The position numbers were made by a program, and so were the translations under genes. From Apostichopus japonicus (lineage: Eukaryota > Echinodermata > Holothuroidea > Aspidochirotida > Stichopodidae), in NCBI RefSeq assembly GCF_037975245.1, contig NC_092580.1, forward strand, positions 10,143,001-10,207,000: DNA of 64,000 bases. The letters are read 5' to 3'. The notes beneath the pieces were generated by a model. That model made no database searches. It was not told the origin of the DNA and saw nothing but the letters and a program-made list of their open reading frames with translations. Position 1 is the stretch's first letter. Each line of letters starts with the position of its first letter. This document shows positions 1-13,506 of this stretch, piece by piece.

Positions 1-17
1 AGTTATGGATATCATAC

Positions 18-3000
18 CTTGCCACCATTCAGGTGGAAATGTTTCCCATCTGGACTGAGAGTAGCTCTGGTCTGGATGGATGCTGCATCGCTTCCACTGT
101 AGGATAATATAAGAAGAGATTATAGTCCCTGTCATATTAAAACACCACCTTCTACATACTGCATATTCATATGTCCATTTCAGTGCTGATACATATGCAA
201 AATCAAATTGAGTATGTAGATACTGGTAAAATGGGGTTAAGGAGACATTAGGAGGAATACAATACCAGACTTTTTGTTCACAAACATATTAAGTGTCATT
301 CTTCTATCATGAAAGCAACCAGAATCATCTCATTTGGAGACAAATCATTTTGGCCTGACATGAAACTGTAGAGCGAGAAAGACAAGCTGTAAACATACTG
401 AATATTCAGCAAGGCTGCCCTGTCTTTAAACTCTTCACAAGTTTCCGTGGCGACCTTCATATCCGATGTCAGTGGCGGCCTGACATTTCACTTACTGTAG
501 CCTGTACAAATCTTTTGCTATAAATGATGGTAATATGTCAGGTACAACCGCATTATGTACACAAGTATCAACTTTTGATGCAGACCTTGATGGTTCCGTC
601 AGACAGAATGCTGCGACTAATTCTCCTGTGGCAAGTCTTGGTAAGTATTTCTGCTTTTGTGCTTCGTTTCCAGCGATCAGGATACCCTGTTCAACGAAGA
701 TGATACAACAATTAATGTCGAGTGAGAAGAAACGGGACATTAAACATAAATCGTATTACACAATCGAGTGACATCGACAGAAGTTCCAAACCAGAAAGGT
801 CTAAAATGTGTCAGGAATGAGTGTCTAGTCATTTTACTATTTCGAGCATTACGATTGTCTAGACTAAATGAAGAAATCAAATCTCCATAGTAATTTTGTT
901 CCTAAACATTTTAAAACAAAATCTGAAACTTTCTTCCATGTAGCCTCTCCTACTGTATCCTTCCAAAGTTGCATTGAAATGTCAACAAATACCCCCGGAA
1001 AGAATCTTGTACGAGATGTTCAATATTTGTAAACGAACATTTACTTTAAACATACAATTAACGATGTATTGTCTGTGTCAATTTTCTAACCTACAGCAAT
1101 ACAACAGAAGATGTACCTGCCCTTTATAACAATAATATTATAAGCATCTAGGCACATGTATAATTGTCATAAGGGCTATGGAGGATAACTACCAACTAAC
1201 TGTACCTTTTGGTGCAAGAAGAGAAACCTTTTGAGTTCATAGAAACCTTGTTGGATCAAGGAATTTGGAACTACAAAATTCAATATTTAATTTCTGCTGT
1301 ATATAAATCTGTGTATATCAGGGAGTGCATGGTTGGGGATTATACTGCATGGATTTTAGGTCATACAGTACCTTCAAACCAATGGCTTGGTGAGCTGCCA
1401 GAGTGACACCGATCGCACCATCTTGAGCTGTGATTTCGGCGATTCTTGCATATTTGGTGTTGTTCAGGTTCAACCCGCCTGTGATGAAATGAACATTTAC
1501 TTCATAGGTACCATATGCTTCTACTCAGCATGTTACACTGGATTAGTATGCAGAGTATTATTTTATTCATTGCTACATGTATGTAAACATCACTGTAAAT
1601 TTGTGTATCGAACCCGGAACCTCTCGATGGCTAAGCAGTATTGCAAGTTCATACTGTAAGTGTAAGGCAACACTTGAAAAATTTGCCCGAGAAATTACTT
1701 ACTATATTAAAGTTCTATATTTAACTTTCAGAAGGTAAAAGTTAGTTCAGATTCTACAGGCATTTTAAGAGCTGCACCAGCAACTTATCACATTTGAGTT
1801 AATATCTTTGGCACAACCTTTTTAAATAACATCACTTTAAAACAAAAACTAGGCCTGTCCATCTTCTTTTTTTCTAATTTTTGGATAACTAAGTTAACTG
1901 CTTTCCATTTCTTTTTTTTTAACAAAACCTTTTTGATCCTGTTTAAACTGTTCAGGTTCTTACATTTTTTAACCAAACCAAACCACCCCCCCAGATTTGC
2001 GCATGTTTTGTAACAATATTTGAGGGAGGGGGTTGGGTGTACAGTAAAATATTTCCCTGATGATCACAACATTTTGTTTCTGCTTTCTAATTAAACATGC
2101 AACTTTTCTGTAAAATAGTGTTTCATTCACACAAAAATAAACAGCAAACAAACCGGTCTTTGTCACTCACTCATTAAGAAACACACATTGTTAGAGTTCA
2201 TGGCCAAATTTACAAAATGCTATGACTCCCAACAGTAGACCATAAATGGATATCAGCTTTTCATCTTTACGAGAGACACTGAACTACCAAAGGAAAGCTC
2301 TTCCAGGAGAATCCTTACCATATTCTTCTGGTATTTGTTGGCCAAAGAGACCCAGGTCTTTCAATCCTTGTAAGGTCTCCGCATCTATTTTGGCATCGAT
2401 GTCTATTTGTTTTGAATCCACTGGAAGGAAAAGAGAACAGAAACAAAAACAGGTAAATACAATAAATATACCATAGCCAACAATTGTGCATTTTACGACC
2501 TTTTACATGCCATACAATGGCCATTAAATGAGGTCTTACTCTTGTCAGCAATACAGATTTTTTCATTTCACACTTACCTTACAGTGCTTCTAATGTAAGT
2601 GACAATTTTATTTTGCTTTTACAGATTCATCTAACTGTTGATTCATTTTGAGCAAAAATTGCAAATTTGCTTTCATTCTTTATCCATGTCAAAAAAAACA
2701 GCAAGCTTTTGCAGCAAGAGTTAGAGAACACAACAAAACACTGGAAAAATATCAGAGAGCAAGCATATACTGTAAGTACAAAATCCCCACTTTAGTTAGA
2801 TATAGTATTTTACATAATACTCATATCACTATATCATGACATTGAATTTGTCAATATAGTATGCAAAATCATCTCATTGCAATAGAAAAATAAAGGAGCA
2901 TAGTGGGTTTAATTGCACATAATATTAGTATATTTGATATTTTAATGTTTTGACAAAATATTGAAACCTCAAAAATACTGATAGCTTCTGTATGGAAAGT

Positions 3001-4158
3001 AATTTCGAGCACCTTAGCTTCCTATCCATAGTAATGACTCACCTTTCTCACTAAAATACTTTTCAATTGGTTCACACAGTTGGTTCAATTCTGTAAAGTC
3101 CTCATGGGAGATTTCTGGGTATGGGAAAACATCGCTCTGTAAAATCAAGTTAGGAAGTTCAACAGTTCAATACATTATGGTTGTAAACAGACAGCAAACT
3201 ATTTCCACCTGTACCCAGTTAAATACCAATAAAATTTAACTTTTAAGTTACAGCAAAGGGAGGGGAGAGGGGCATAGTCGGGAAAAATGGTTCAGAATTC
3301 CCCCCCCCCACATTTGAAATCCTGTGCAAATTGATTCCCACTATGTTACACACTAAGAAAACCATGGAGGGTCATGTGACATGTTCCACGTTATTACATA
3401 TTATGTAATAGTTTGATGGTTCTGAAGTGAAAGAAGTTTCGTACTTTTGAATTTGAGAGTGCTTGCTTAGGTCTAGATGATAACAGTGTGACAGGAAAGG
3501 GTTGGACTGCATAGGCTAGGCCTAGACACTGGATACTATTACTAGTCAAACATCTTTGCTGCCTTCTTTTAATTTTAGTGAGCTGTTACTAGATTGAATA
3601 TGGTGCAGACTGGTAACCTTCTTGGTACATGTACGTACAAGTATGTACTGCATAAAACTTGTGTCACTAAGGAACAGGAAAAACAAAAAATAATATGCAA
3701 TGATGGCCAAGAGTGAATACACTTAAATAATCCATGTAGCCTAATGTTAACAACTTAATTACAACATTCACAATGTGGTCTGAACAACCCATGCCCAAAT
3801 CATTCACCAGTTAACTAGCCAAGCATTGCATCCTTTCATCTTAATTAAATGTTCGATGTTCTAATTTATATTTTAACAACTGACGAGAATTGAATAAATA
3901 TTCTTAGCATTCTAATGCTAAATATCATCTTACTTTATTTATCTTTCCCAGACAAATATTTTTCGCAAAACCAATACCCGTTGCGGGAGTACTAGATGCA
4001 ACAGCATTGTCTGACTTCTGTGCCACAGCGCTCTCCTGACTTGACTTTGAAGTTGTGTTAATTAAACGAACGATTGCACCTGAACTACATTTTACGAATT
4101 CTGGACTTTTCCCTGTGAAATGGGATGTTATGGATTTCTGTAAAGCTCTCCTATACAT
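18..4158 (-). CDS. ACAD9: ACAD9-like mitochondrial acyl-CoA dehydrogenase, 5' part of gene (six exons)
   Basis: Acyl-CoA dehydrogenases oxidise fatty acyl-CoA in mitochondria with FAD; ACAD9 also helps assemble respiratory complex I (family knowledge). Exons read on the minus strand: 3934-4158, 3043-3136, 2319-2420, 1372-1478, 586-686, 18-96. All junctions are GT-AG and phases agree; together they give 236 residues, about the N-terminal 40% of a roughly 620-residue protein. Exon 1 is a Ser/Thr/Lys-rich, acid-poor leader that suits a mitochondrial presequence and ends NICLGKINK, like the ACAD9 FLGKIKK segment. Visible landmarks are [25 protein letters not shown] and [16 protein letters not shown], the last being the substrate/FAD-contacting strand of the family. 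ACAD9 fits better than VLCAD because of the VDS-K-ID and [11 protein letters not shown] segments. The donor after exon 586-686 (gtctgc) is weak. The gene continues past base 1. Confidence 0.9.
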
Positions 4159-5654
4159 TTTGTCAGTTTTACAGCACGTTCTAACGTTAGCAAATAATGT
4201 GCGTCAGCTATAGCATAGAAGTTAGTACATGTGTGATGTAAAGTTGATGTCAATGTCACCTTGGATCTCAAGCTATTACGTCATTACAAATTCGTCCTTG
4301 ACTTCATTACTAGGAGGACCTTTGGCTCAGTCAGCAAATAGGTTCATGCAGACAAGTCTGTCTGCCAAGGGCGAGCATGGAGGTAAAAACATACCTCCAT
4401 GGGGCGAGTAACTGAACTCGGAAGGTCTTGCATGGGGGTTTTACACACTGAAAAGAATTTTTGTTTTTCAGCGTGCGTGGTCTTTCTGTGGCATGGTAAC
4501 ACATTCCGCTATACTTGAATTCCCACAGAAATGTATTTCTTATGATTTATTTGCGACTCAAGAGAACATGAAATATTTGCTTAAGTCCCAGGGATGCGGA
4601 AAAGCATTCAAGAGGACTGTAACTTCTTCTTTCTAATATATGTTTGTGCTTTAAAGATGCCATGAGAGTACAAGAAATATCACGCTTCCGGGAGCCAGAA
4701 ACCAACTAGCCTCTCTAACCTACTTTAAGCATATGCCTTTATAGTTATTAGTTACCCATGTGAGAAACATGTCAGATAGTTAACTGCACACAAAAAGGTA
4801 TTTGGCATATACATATAAATGTAATGCAGTAATAGACTCATGTTGATCATTTAAAATTAAAACAACAAAATACTAATAAAACAACAAAACCGTGACCTCC
4901 CGCCCCCCCCCCCCCAAATAAGATCGAAATTACTCAAGTGAACATCCCCGTCTTATTGACAGGTTCACCGTTGTCGTTATCGAATCATTACAATTTCGGT
5001 CGTTTTTACTGACGACGCCGGGTTGTTTGATCGGAGTGGCGCCAAATTAACGTATGCACTCATTTCAATGATAGAACAAACAAACGATCACGAATGATAA
5101 TTTTCAAGTCGTGGCAATTGCAGCTGCAATTTAAGAATGTAAATGTTTTACCGTCTAGATGGTAATTGTGACTCCACTATATACGTCGGCGTGATTGACA
5201 AAAATGATGTTTTTAATAGCCAGAGATCGTACGTTCCACCACTAACTAAAAGCAATTTACCGTGATCAAAGGTTAAATCATTCTTAAAATATGATGGCTT
5301 GAGTCTTGCAATTTTATATGATGATTTGTTGAATATTGTGAAGAAAATGATTAACCATTGCATAGAGCGGTGCGCATCAATCAACAGTGGATCACAGATA
5401 CAGAGTGAAGCCATCACGTTGGGTATATGAAAGCGTTTTGTATTGGACTTGGAGTGTAGATTGTAAACACTACTGCAGGATTTTTCAAGCAACGACTTGT
5501 TTCTTTTGTCAAAGGCTTGTTGCTAAGGGAGCTGTTAGACATAACGACAAGCCTACACCGCGATTGAAACAATTAGATTAGTAATATACGAACATAGTAA
5601 AGTCAACTTATTTTAATTATCGCACGATTCTTTATATTTAATGAACTATTCAAT
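4159..5654. other. Intergenic, between ACAD9-like gene and first receptor
   Basis: This 1.5-kb stretch separates two divergently transcribed genes, so it should hold both promoters. I see no convincing TATA box, RNA gene or conserved coding segment. A 15-base C run lies near 4902-4916. Open frames at 5148-5492 (minus) and 5387-5581 (plus) resemble nothing I know and are probably chance. Confidence 0.5.
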
Positions 5655-6983
5655 ATGGAGAACGATAGTATTTGCATACCAATCCAGTCGATTTGGACGA
5701 ACCATTCAACAACATCCGTTTTAACAGCAGCTAGAATAACGTTTCTCAGTGTGTTGACGTCAGTTTCAAGTGTTGGAATTTTTGGTAATTTAACAGTTAT
5801 TTTGGCATTTTTAATAGACCGAAATATCCGAGAAATGCCATTTAATGTGTACATTCTATTTCTTGCTGTTACAGACTTATTCATTGTATCATCAACGTGT
5901 GCCTTTTATTATTCGTTGTTTTGGATAGACGATACTATTAACTTCTCACATCACTTGGTCTTAGCTAGTATATTTCATGGCATCTCAACTTTTGGATATA
6001 TAGCTAACAGCTTCGTTGTGGTTCTTATGAGTTACGATCGTTACCTGCTTGTCACTTGTGCAATCAAACATGTTCAAACTCAAACAGTGAAACGAATTCT
6101 CACTAAAGTACTTTTGACTTGCATTTTAGGTGCGCTGTATAACTATGTGGCCCTGATCGTAATCACTGTTATAATTAGTGCTGACTGTTTTCAAACACTG
6201 ACGCACGTTTCTCCGTCGCATTTTGTTGTTAGTATTTTATATGTTGTCTTTGATACGCTGCTACCTTTGAGTCTACTTATTGGACTGAATTTGTTAGTTT
6301 ATTGGAAACTGCAAATCAGGGAGAAGGCCTTTCGACCAAATTTTAGATCAGGAACTGAATACTCTGTTACACACAATACAAGTCATAAGGACACAACTGA
6401 CATAAGGACACAAAGGACAAACCGACAGAGTCACTTACATTATATCAACAATTACAAGGAACCGGAAGGTTTCGGATCCATCAAAACAGGTATGAATGTG
6501 ACCGATACTTGTAGTACTTCATCCATCAGTCTTGGATCTGTTGAAGATGCAACCATCGTCGCCGGGGGAAAAACCACGCCATATCATTGTGATAAATCGA
6601 CAGTTGTTGTTTCGATGAGAGAAACAGCCTCAGCGCCCAGTCAGAAGTCTTCTCCGGTAGATCCAAACCCCCACAAAACACCCGTAAAGCAGTCTTTCAG
6701 TGGGTTAAGGGCTATAACGCCAAAGGGGAAATCCTCCAACGTCAAGGCCGCTAGATGGTTGTTTATGTATGTGTTGATTTATCTAACTTTTCATTTCCCT
6801 CTGGTTGTGCACTCTGTCTTAATCAGCTTTGATGTGGAACTCTCAATTTACGCCGAATTCGCAGCACAGTGCTTTCTCATCGCTGGTTGCGCCATTAATC
6901 CGTTCTTATATGCCGCTAGAAGTAAACGTTACAAAAGGAAATTGGGAACGGTATGCCCTTGTAGTACGGGTCTTTTAAAGTAA
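5655..6983 (+). CDS. Rhodopsin-class 7TM receptor 1 (divergent member)
   Basis: Single-exon, 442-residue G-protein-coupled receptor, presumably in the plasma membrane; ligand unknown. Visible signatures: GN at residues 44-45 in TM1, LAVTD in TM2 (70-74), DRY at 128-130 after TM3, NPFLY at about 415-419 in TM7, and Cys-Pro-Cys near the tail, a possible palmitoylation site. The third intracellular loop is long, about residues 221-370, and rich in Ser/Thr. TM6 reads FHFP where most relatives have CWxP. Unlike the other receptors here it lacks the Trp-x-x-Arg-aromatic-Pro tract in TM3. N-glycosylation sequons occur near the N terminus (for example N17-HST). The ATG at 5655 is the first in frame and precedes TM1 by about 28 residues. 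It is the most diverged of the six receptors and may signal differently. Confidence 0.9.
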   Translation: MENDSICIPIQSIWTNHSTTSVLTAARITFLSVLTSVSSVGIFGNLTVILAFLIDRNIREMPFNVYILFLAVTDLFIVSSTCAFYYSLFWIDDTINFSHHLVLASIFHGISTFGYIANSFVVVLMSYDRYLLVTCAIKHVQTQTVKRILTKVLLTCILGALYNYVALIVITVIISADCFQTLTHVSPSHFVVSILYVVFDTLLPLSLLIGLNLLVYWKLQIREKAFRPNFRSGTEYSVTHNTSHKDTTDIRTQRTNRQSHLHYINNYKEPEGFGSIKTGMNVTDTCSTSSISLGSVEDATIVAGGKTTPYHCDKSTVVVSMRETASAPSQKSSPVDPNPHKTPVKQSFSGLRAITPKGKSSNVKAARWLFMYVLIYLTFHFPLVVHSVLISFDVELSIYAEFAAQCFLIAGCAINPFLYAARSKRYKRKLGTVCPCSTGLLK

Positions 6984-8522
<1,539 letters not shown>

Positions 8523-9188
8523 AACATTATGACAACATGTCCTAGCATGGTCCTATACAAGCACCGCTTTCATAACACTATACTGTACCAACAACCCATA
8601 TCATAGTCTACATTCGATCAGTCGAACCACGCCTCCGAAGAATCATACTACAACTTATAAACATCAGAAATAATTTTCGATCTAATAATGACGTTTTGTG
8701 GTAAAAATCATCTTTATTACACGTAAATAAAAGAGCTGTTTCCTTTAAGGGAACTCTAAAACAGACAACTTACGAAAAACATCCAGTATTATTGTTTTAT
8801 TGTTCAACAACATCCTTAAGTGGATGTTTTATTTGATAAGATGAAAAAATAAGTGGTTTTCCCTTAATATATTGATTTAGCATTTCGATATTGTTACATC
8901 ATTCATACATCTAAATTGCGCAGTGCTTTTCACACTGAACAAATAAAACAACTTTGGTTTTTTTTCTTAAAGCACGCGGTAAATGGAAATGCATTATCTT
9001 TTTAAAACTTTCTCCATTAAACCAAAACAGGCCTACTCTACACGAAGAAATACAAAATGACTACTCAAATGTAAACGAAAATTCTTTGATTTATTGATCT
9101 TTCGAAAGAATCAATTAAGAAAACCACTTTGGGCGTTAAATGCACCCAGGGTACCTCATATATAAAGAATAGCAAGATAAATGCGATC

Positions 9189-10532
9189 CAGGGGCGTATC
9201 CAGGATTTTCCAATAGGGGGGGCGCCCGGCATGAATGATCGCCGTCCTGGGGGATGGGTCTAAGGGGAGGGGTGTACAATTTTTGCTTTCAAAGAAGGGC
9301 TGAAATGCAAAATGGTGTCATATGCATGGGCGGCGATCCGTACTTCCGAGTGGGGGGGGGGGGGGATATGACCTTGTTGACTATCTAAGCGTAGCGCCAC
9401 CATGGGTTGGCGCGAAGCGTACAAGAAAATTTTGGGATTAACAAACCCTCTAGATGGCCGGAAACGGCACTTCCCGAGGTTTCCAAGCGGCATATACCCA
9501 ACTTTAAAATAGGGATGTCATGTCCGAAATATCTCATAATCAGGATCCAAAATACTTTTTTTTTAAATTTCGGGTGTTATTTTGGGAAAATTGCCCCTGT
9601 CAATCTTGTTTCAGGCGCAACGTTAGAATGTTCGAGAGCTCTGTTATATTATTCGATGAAGAAAATGGCCTCATGCAGGCTATTATAGGCCTATACACAT
9701 GCAATACACAATTACACATAGTTACATTCCTAGGTACCGATTGCTAGGGCATCCAGGTGAAACGTGTATTAAGCATTACCTTGGTTACATGAGATTCTCA
9801 GCTGTTCGAGGGAACATGTACGTGTGTAGGCCTACTATAGGGCCTATATGAATACTATAAGGGTGCATATATGTACTATATCAATACCGTGGGCGCAATA
9901 ATACATTTTGTTGTTATAGGGCCAATGAAGCCTACAGTCAACTATTTTTGCTTTATAAAGACGCTTTATTTGAAAAGATCGCACTGCGTTTATGGTAGGC
10001 GAGAAATGAAGCTAAAAAAGAGCCGTACATTAACGAAGATGCATAAATGTAGGCATGAAAATATTCTTATCCCTGGCATTTGGCGGGGGGGGGGGGGGAT
10101 ATGGTGCATTACATCCCCTCCACCCATTTTCATGGGGGGATATATCCCCCCTCCACCCAGGATCGCCGCCCATGGCCATATGTGATCCATTTTTCGACCT
10201 TAATAATAAGCAACATTTCCAGTAAATATGGACACAAAATGCACAATTTAGTATGGCTGGCATGTCATTTAGTGTTTATAGTGATAATACAAACACAATT
10301 ACCATCTATGTTTCTAAAACTATTATGCCGCCGAACTTCGCCAGAACCTTTCTTTGGCAAACAAGAAATAAAGCATACGGGAGGGAGGGGGGGGGGGGGG
10401 GTTGAGCGATCACCGACATCTCACATAAAGGTCGTCATCAATTTTTTTTTCTTTTGCTAAACTTTTTGTTTGTTTTTGGTGACGGCCAATAGGGGGGCGC
10501 GCGCCTGTTGCGCCCCCCTGGATACGCCCCTG
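9189..10532. mobile_element. DNA transposon E1, non-autonomous, 5-bp target duplication
   Basis: Ends are perfect inverted repeats, CAGGGGCGTATCCAGG at 9189 and its complement ending at 10532. CGATC is duplicated at 9184-9188 and 10533-10537. Duplication copy B has the uninterrupted site near 18060 (gcgatatcatg), so this is a true insertion made after the duplication. It has no long open frame and so must have been mobilised by another element's transposase. G-runs follow both termini. It shares its terminus type and an internal GCGCCACC...GGTTGGCGCG module with the elements at 20616 and 49545. The superfamily is uncertain: the CAGG-type ends suggest a hAT-related lineage with 5-bp rather than 8-bp target duplications. 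Confidence 0.88.
9325..10174. mobile_element. Nested MITE inside E1, near 8-bp target duplication
   Basis: Inverted termini CATGGGCGGCGATCC (9325) and its complement (ending 10174). The flanks are GTCATATG (9317-9324) and GCCATATG (10175-10182), an 8-bp duplication with one mismatch. Long G and C runs lie just inside the ends. It has no coding capacity. The arrangement says a hAT-like MITE inserted into an ancestor of E1. Confidence 0.75.
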
Positions 10533-10537
10533 CGATC

Positions 10538-11585
10538 TCATGAATTAGTACTGTGTATTGACGTGTTAGGATATGGAATGTATCTCAAACAACTTTAAGC
10601 TTCTTGTAACTTTGTTTATTTCGCACAATTACACCTCATTCATAAGAACTCTACATGTATAGCTCTCCGTATTTTCCATCCACCCGTCAGAAACAATTAA
10701 AGTATATGTTTGTACTTGTTCTGTCTTACGTAATCAACCATTTGTAGAAAATGCCATTTCAGACGGTATTGTTTTTTAGAGGGCATTCCTTCTTTGACAT
10801 AACGCAAATTGATCGCGCCTATGTCCCCATTTCCATTGTTATTGGTCCTTTAGAACACCGTGTTCGTAAACGTATTAGAGGTGTGTTGTTGTTCGACCAA
10901 TTATGTTAATGTTAATACCAAGCCACCGTAGTAAAGTTGTCTATAATGCGAGATATCATTTTCAGATATTCCATGCAACTTAACTGTACTAGTGGTGTTA
11001 ACTGAACTTTTAATAAACCCACTTTCATTAATAAAAAAAAAAACGATTATCGGCAACATTTGACAAAATAAAATGCTATAACATTAATTTTAATAACACT
11101 TTACATCAATTCTTCTATAGTTTCATATTCTGAATGAGTTCTAGTTTTTGTGACTCTGAAACATGTAAAGGCAAAGTTCTTCGTTATCAAATCCAGGTTT
11201 ACTACTATTCATGAACCAGCTGGTAACAATTTGAATAATGTTACTGATAAAACCGATGTGAATCTTTCAAAATACGTCTCATACCGCAGCATTCTCCTTC
11301 CATATATCAACTGGTCATATGCCAGTTTTGTACGTATTTTTTACTTAACGGCAACAAAAAAGAACAAAAATAAATAAGGAAAGGAAAACACATGGACTCG
11401 TCCACTTCAGGTTAAGAGACCTCAATATACGTAACAAGAACTAAAAGGGTAAACTGGTTGATATACAAATACTGATACCAACTACACAATTGACACAAAC
11501 AAAATGTATGCGAATTCACTTCCATTTACAAATTAACGTGAAAATGTGTTGTGGAAAATAGTTCTATATAGCGTTCCAAGAATAA
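10538..11585. other. Downstream flank of receptor 2, conserved with copy B
   Basis: Closely matches about 18068-19118 base by base apart from small indels. No gene recognised. An 11-base A run lies near 11033. The open frame at 11150-11377 is also present in copy B, but it resembles no protein I know and is probably carried along by the duplication. Confidence 0.5.
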
Positions 11586-12764
11586 TTACAAACTTTGCTT
11601 GCTGCAATAAAATAATTTTGCCATCCCTGACCGATAGTGCTTATTCATAATAGCGTAAAGCCATGGATTTATTGCAGAGTTTAACAAAAGTATGATCAAA
11701 GCGACCGATAAAAAGAACCAATCAACGGTTACGACAAATTTGAACAGCAATAAGAAATTTAGTGGTAGCCAACAGATCAAGAAAACCGATACCAATAACA
11801 TCAGATTTCTTGCGACTTTTCTTAGTCTCGAATCGTTGATGATTTGGCCCCTTCGTACTGCTCCAGTTTGTCCCTTAATAGACAACACGACTGAAGATGG
11901 TCCAGTGGAAGTGATAACAGCAACGTCTCCATCACGTGTCCTGTCAGTTCCCCTGGAAGTTTTTAAATTGTAATCCAGCTTGTCATCTACCGCCGTTTCA
12001 TTTTGAGTGGTTTCCGTATGATAGTGACTGTACGAAGTACGACTCGAATTAGCCTCATCGTGCAATTGAAGCGATATCGTTTTGAGCGTTAAGTTTAGTT
12101 TGATGAGAAAAAGAACGTTGACGGATAATAAGATAACAAAAGGTAAAATAAAATCTAGCAGAAATCTGGCTGACGAAGTAACCATAGCAATAGTTAGATT
12201 TGAATCACTAGTCGACGGTGCCAAGACCTGCACTGTTACCTGGTTGACTACAGAGTAAAAACAGCTATATATAAAACTGATAACCCACGTGACGGTTAGG
12301 CGTCTACGAGCGATGGAGTGTGTGTTCTGTACTGTATAGAGTAAAGGATCGGCGACGAGAAGATACCGGTCATAGGTCATAGCGACGACAATAAAAATAG
12401 ACAGAAAGATCGGAAATCTGACCAGCCATTCGTAGATAATGATCAATGTCACACCTAGTTCGTATGGAACTTTATTCCGTATACCAATACCTGGCGTTAC
12501 GAGTAAGCCAACCAGAAGGTCAGCAAAGGCGAGATTCGCTATGTACAAATTGAACGGCAACTTACGTATTGCAGTCGTCTTTCGATATATTATGAGTACG
12601 ACGGTATTTTCAAAGACAGTAAAAATAGCAGCAATTAAATAGGCTAGTACAATGGTAACATTCTGTACGATTTCAGATTCTCCACTGTATCCAATTGTCT
12701 CATTAAAACCTGCAGTTGTATTACTACTCGGGGAATGTACGGTGCAGTTCAATGATTCCAACAT
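11586..12764 (-). CDS. Rhodopsin-class 7TM receptor 2 (duplicate A)
   Basis: Single-exon, 392-residue G-protein-coupled receptor. Visible signatures: Asn in TM1 (FEN, 51-53), LAFAD in TM2 (78-82), W113-x-x-R116-F-P118 in TM3, DRY at 132-134 followed by VADP, CWLP at 331-334 in TM6, NPWLY at 366-370 in TM7, and a tail Cys. Four N-glycosylation sequons lie before TM1. The usual TM3 cysteine (position 3.25) is Ile and the aminergic Asp 3.32 is Val, so an amine ligand is not supported. The third intracellular loop runs about 225-312 with Ser/Thr-rich stretches. It is about 93% identical to the receptor at 19119-20294. The start ATG begins MLESLN and is conserved in both duplicates. Ligand and tissue are unknown. 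Confidence 0.95.
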   Translation of the reverse strand: MLESLNCTVHSPSSNTTAGFNETIGYSGESEIVQNVTIVLAYLIAAIFTVFENTVVLIIYRKTTAIRKLPFNLYIANLAFADLLVGLLVTPGIGIRNKVPYELGVTLIIIYEWLVRFPIFLSIFIVVAMTYDRYLLVADPLLYTVQNTHSIARRRLTVTWVISFIYSCFYSVVNQVTVQVLAPSTSDSNLTIAMVTSSARFLLDFILPFVILLSVNVLFLIKLNLTLKTISLQLHDEANSSRTSYSHYHTETTQNETAVDDKLDYNLKTSRGTDRTRDGDVAVITSTGPSSVVLSIKGQTGAVRRGQIINDSRLRKVARNLMLLVSVFLICWLPLNFLLLFKFVVTVDWFFLSVALIILLLNSAINPWLYAIMNKHYRSGMAKLFYCSKQSL

Positions 12765-13506
12765 CTTACTCGCTAAAGGCTCTCTATAACGTGAGAACGA
12801 TTATTGTGGTGCGTCGAAAAACAAAAATCAATCTTTGGACTGAGAACTCAAATATGTTGAACGATTCACATAATATCAAAATCAGCTTCAGCTTCAGCCT
12901 CTGCTAAACATGAGCTTGATATCACTATAAACGTATACTGATGTCGTGAACTATGAAGAGACCTCTTTATGAGCTCTGCGTAATGTGGGTAAGTGGTGCA
13001 CAGTATATATTTCTTCAATTACTGTTTTGATTGGATGAAATGTGTACATTTGGTTAGTAACAGTTATTGATAAGATGCAATTTGTCAAAATCGTTGGAGT
13101 GGAAGGGAGATATTATAGCACTTAAATTAACAATTTATTAACAGTTTAAATTACCCACGAGAAGAAGTCACGCAAAAAGGGGTGACAAAGAGTTGTCTAC
13201 CTGCGTTAAATATATCAACCAAGAGTAATGTGCGTGATACATTATTAGTCACTTAATTGAGAGATCAAGAACGTTGAGCAAGCGAGAGAATAGAAAAGGA
13301 AAAAGGCAGAAATAACAAACGCATACGCTTCTAACCGTAGATATTTAAACAAAAAACTTCGAATAGAAACCGTTTATTAGAGACTGACCATAATGAATAT
13401 TGTATAGTAAGTGATTAAACTATATATTATGCAAATTTTGTGAGTAGCACAAATATTTCTCTCCACAATTTTAACCCACACGTGTCATAATGTGTTAGTA
13501 TGATGG
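12765..13506. other. Upstream region of receptor 2, shared with copy B
   Basis: Presumed promoter side of the minus-strand receptor. On the minus strand a TATA-like tract (gaaatatatactgtgc) lies about 240 bases before the ATG and is also present in copy B near 20526-20540, which makes it a reasonable but unproven core promoter. No other gene is visible. Confidence 0.35.

Larger units (their letters stand above)
8523..13506. repeat. Segmental duplication copy A (receptor 2 plus flanks)
   Basis: Sequence from about 8523 to 13506 matches about 17448-23169 in the same orientation, once a private insertion in each copy is ignored (9189-10532 here, 20616-22830 there). Matching runs start at the shared tract near 'agcatggtc' and end at 'gtatgatgg' (about 13506 and 23169), after which the copies diverge abruptly. 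Without the insertions the copies are about 3.6 and 3.5 kb. Each carries one receptor gene on the minus strand plus roughly 1 kb downstream and 0.7 kb upstream. Edges are good to about 20 bases. Confidence 0.9.

Noticed and set aside
1560-1660. Possible tRNA: minus-strand GGTTCCGGGTTCGATAC resembles a T-arm
   Set aside because: The 3' side of the T-stem does not pair and there is no D-arm or anticodon arm at the expected distance.
5148-5492. 114-residue minus-strand open frame upstream of receptor 1
   Set aside because: No recognisable domain, no splice context, and no similarity to anything else in the window.
11692-11973. Plus-strand open frame conserved in both duplicates (also 19225-19506)
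   Set aside because: Antisense shadow of the receptor TM6/ICL3 coding region; conservation follows from the receptor frame.
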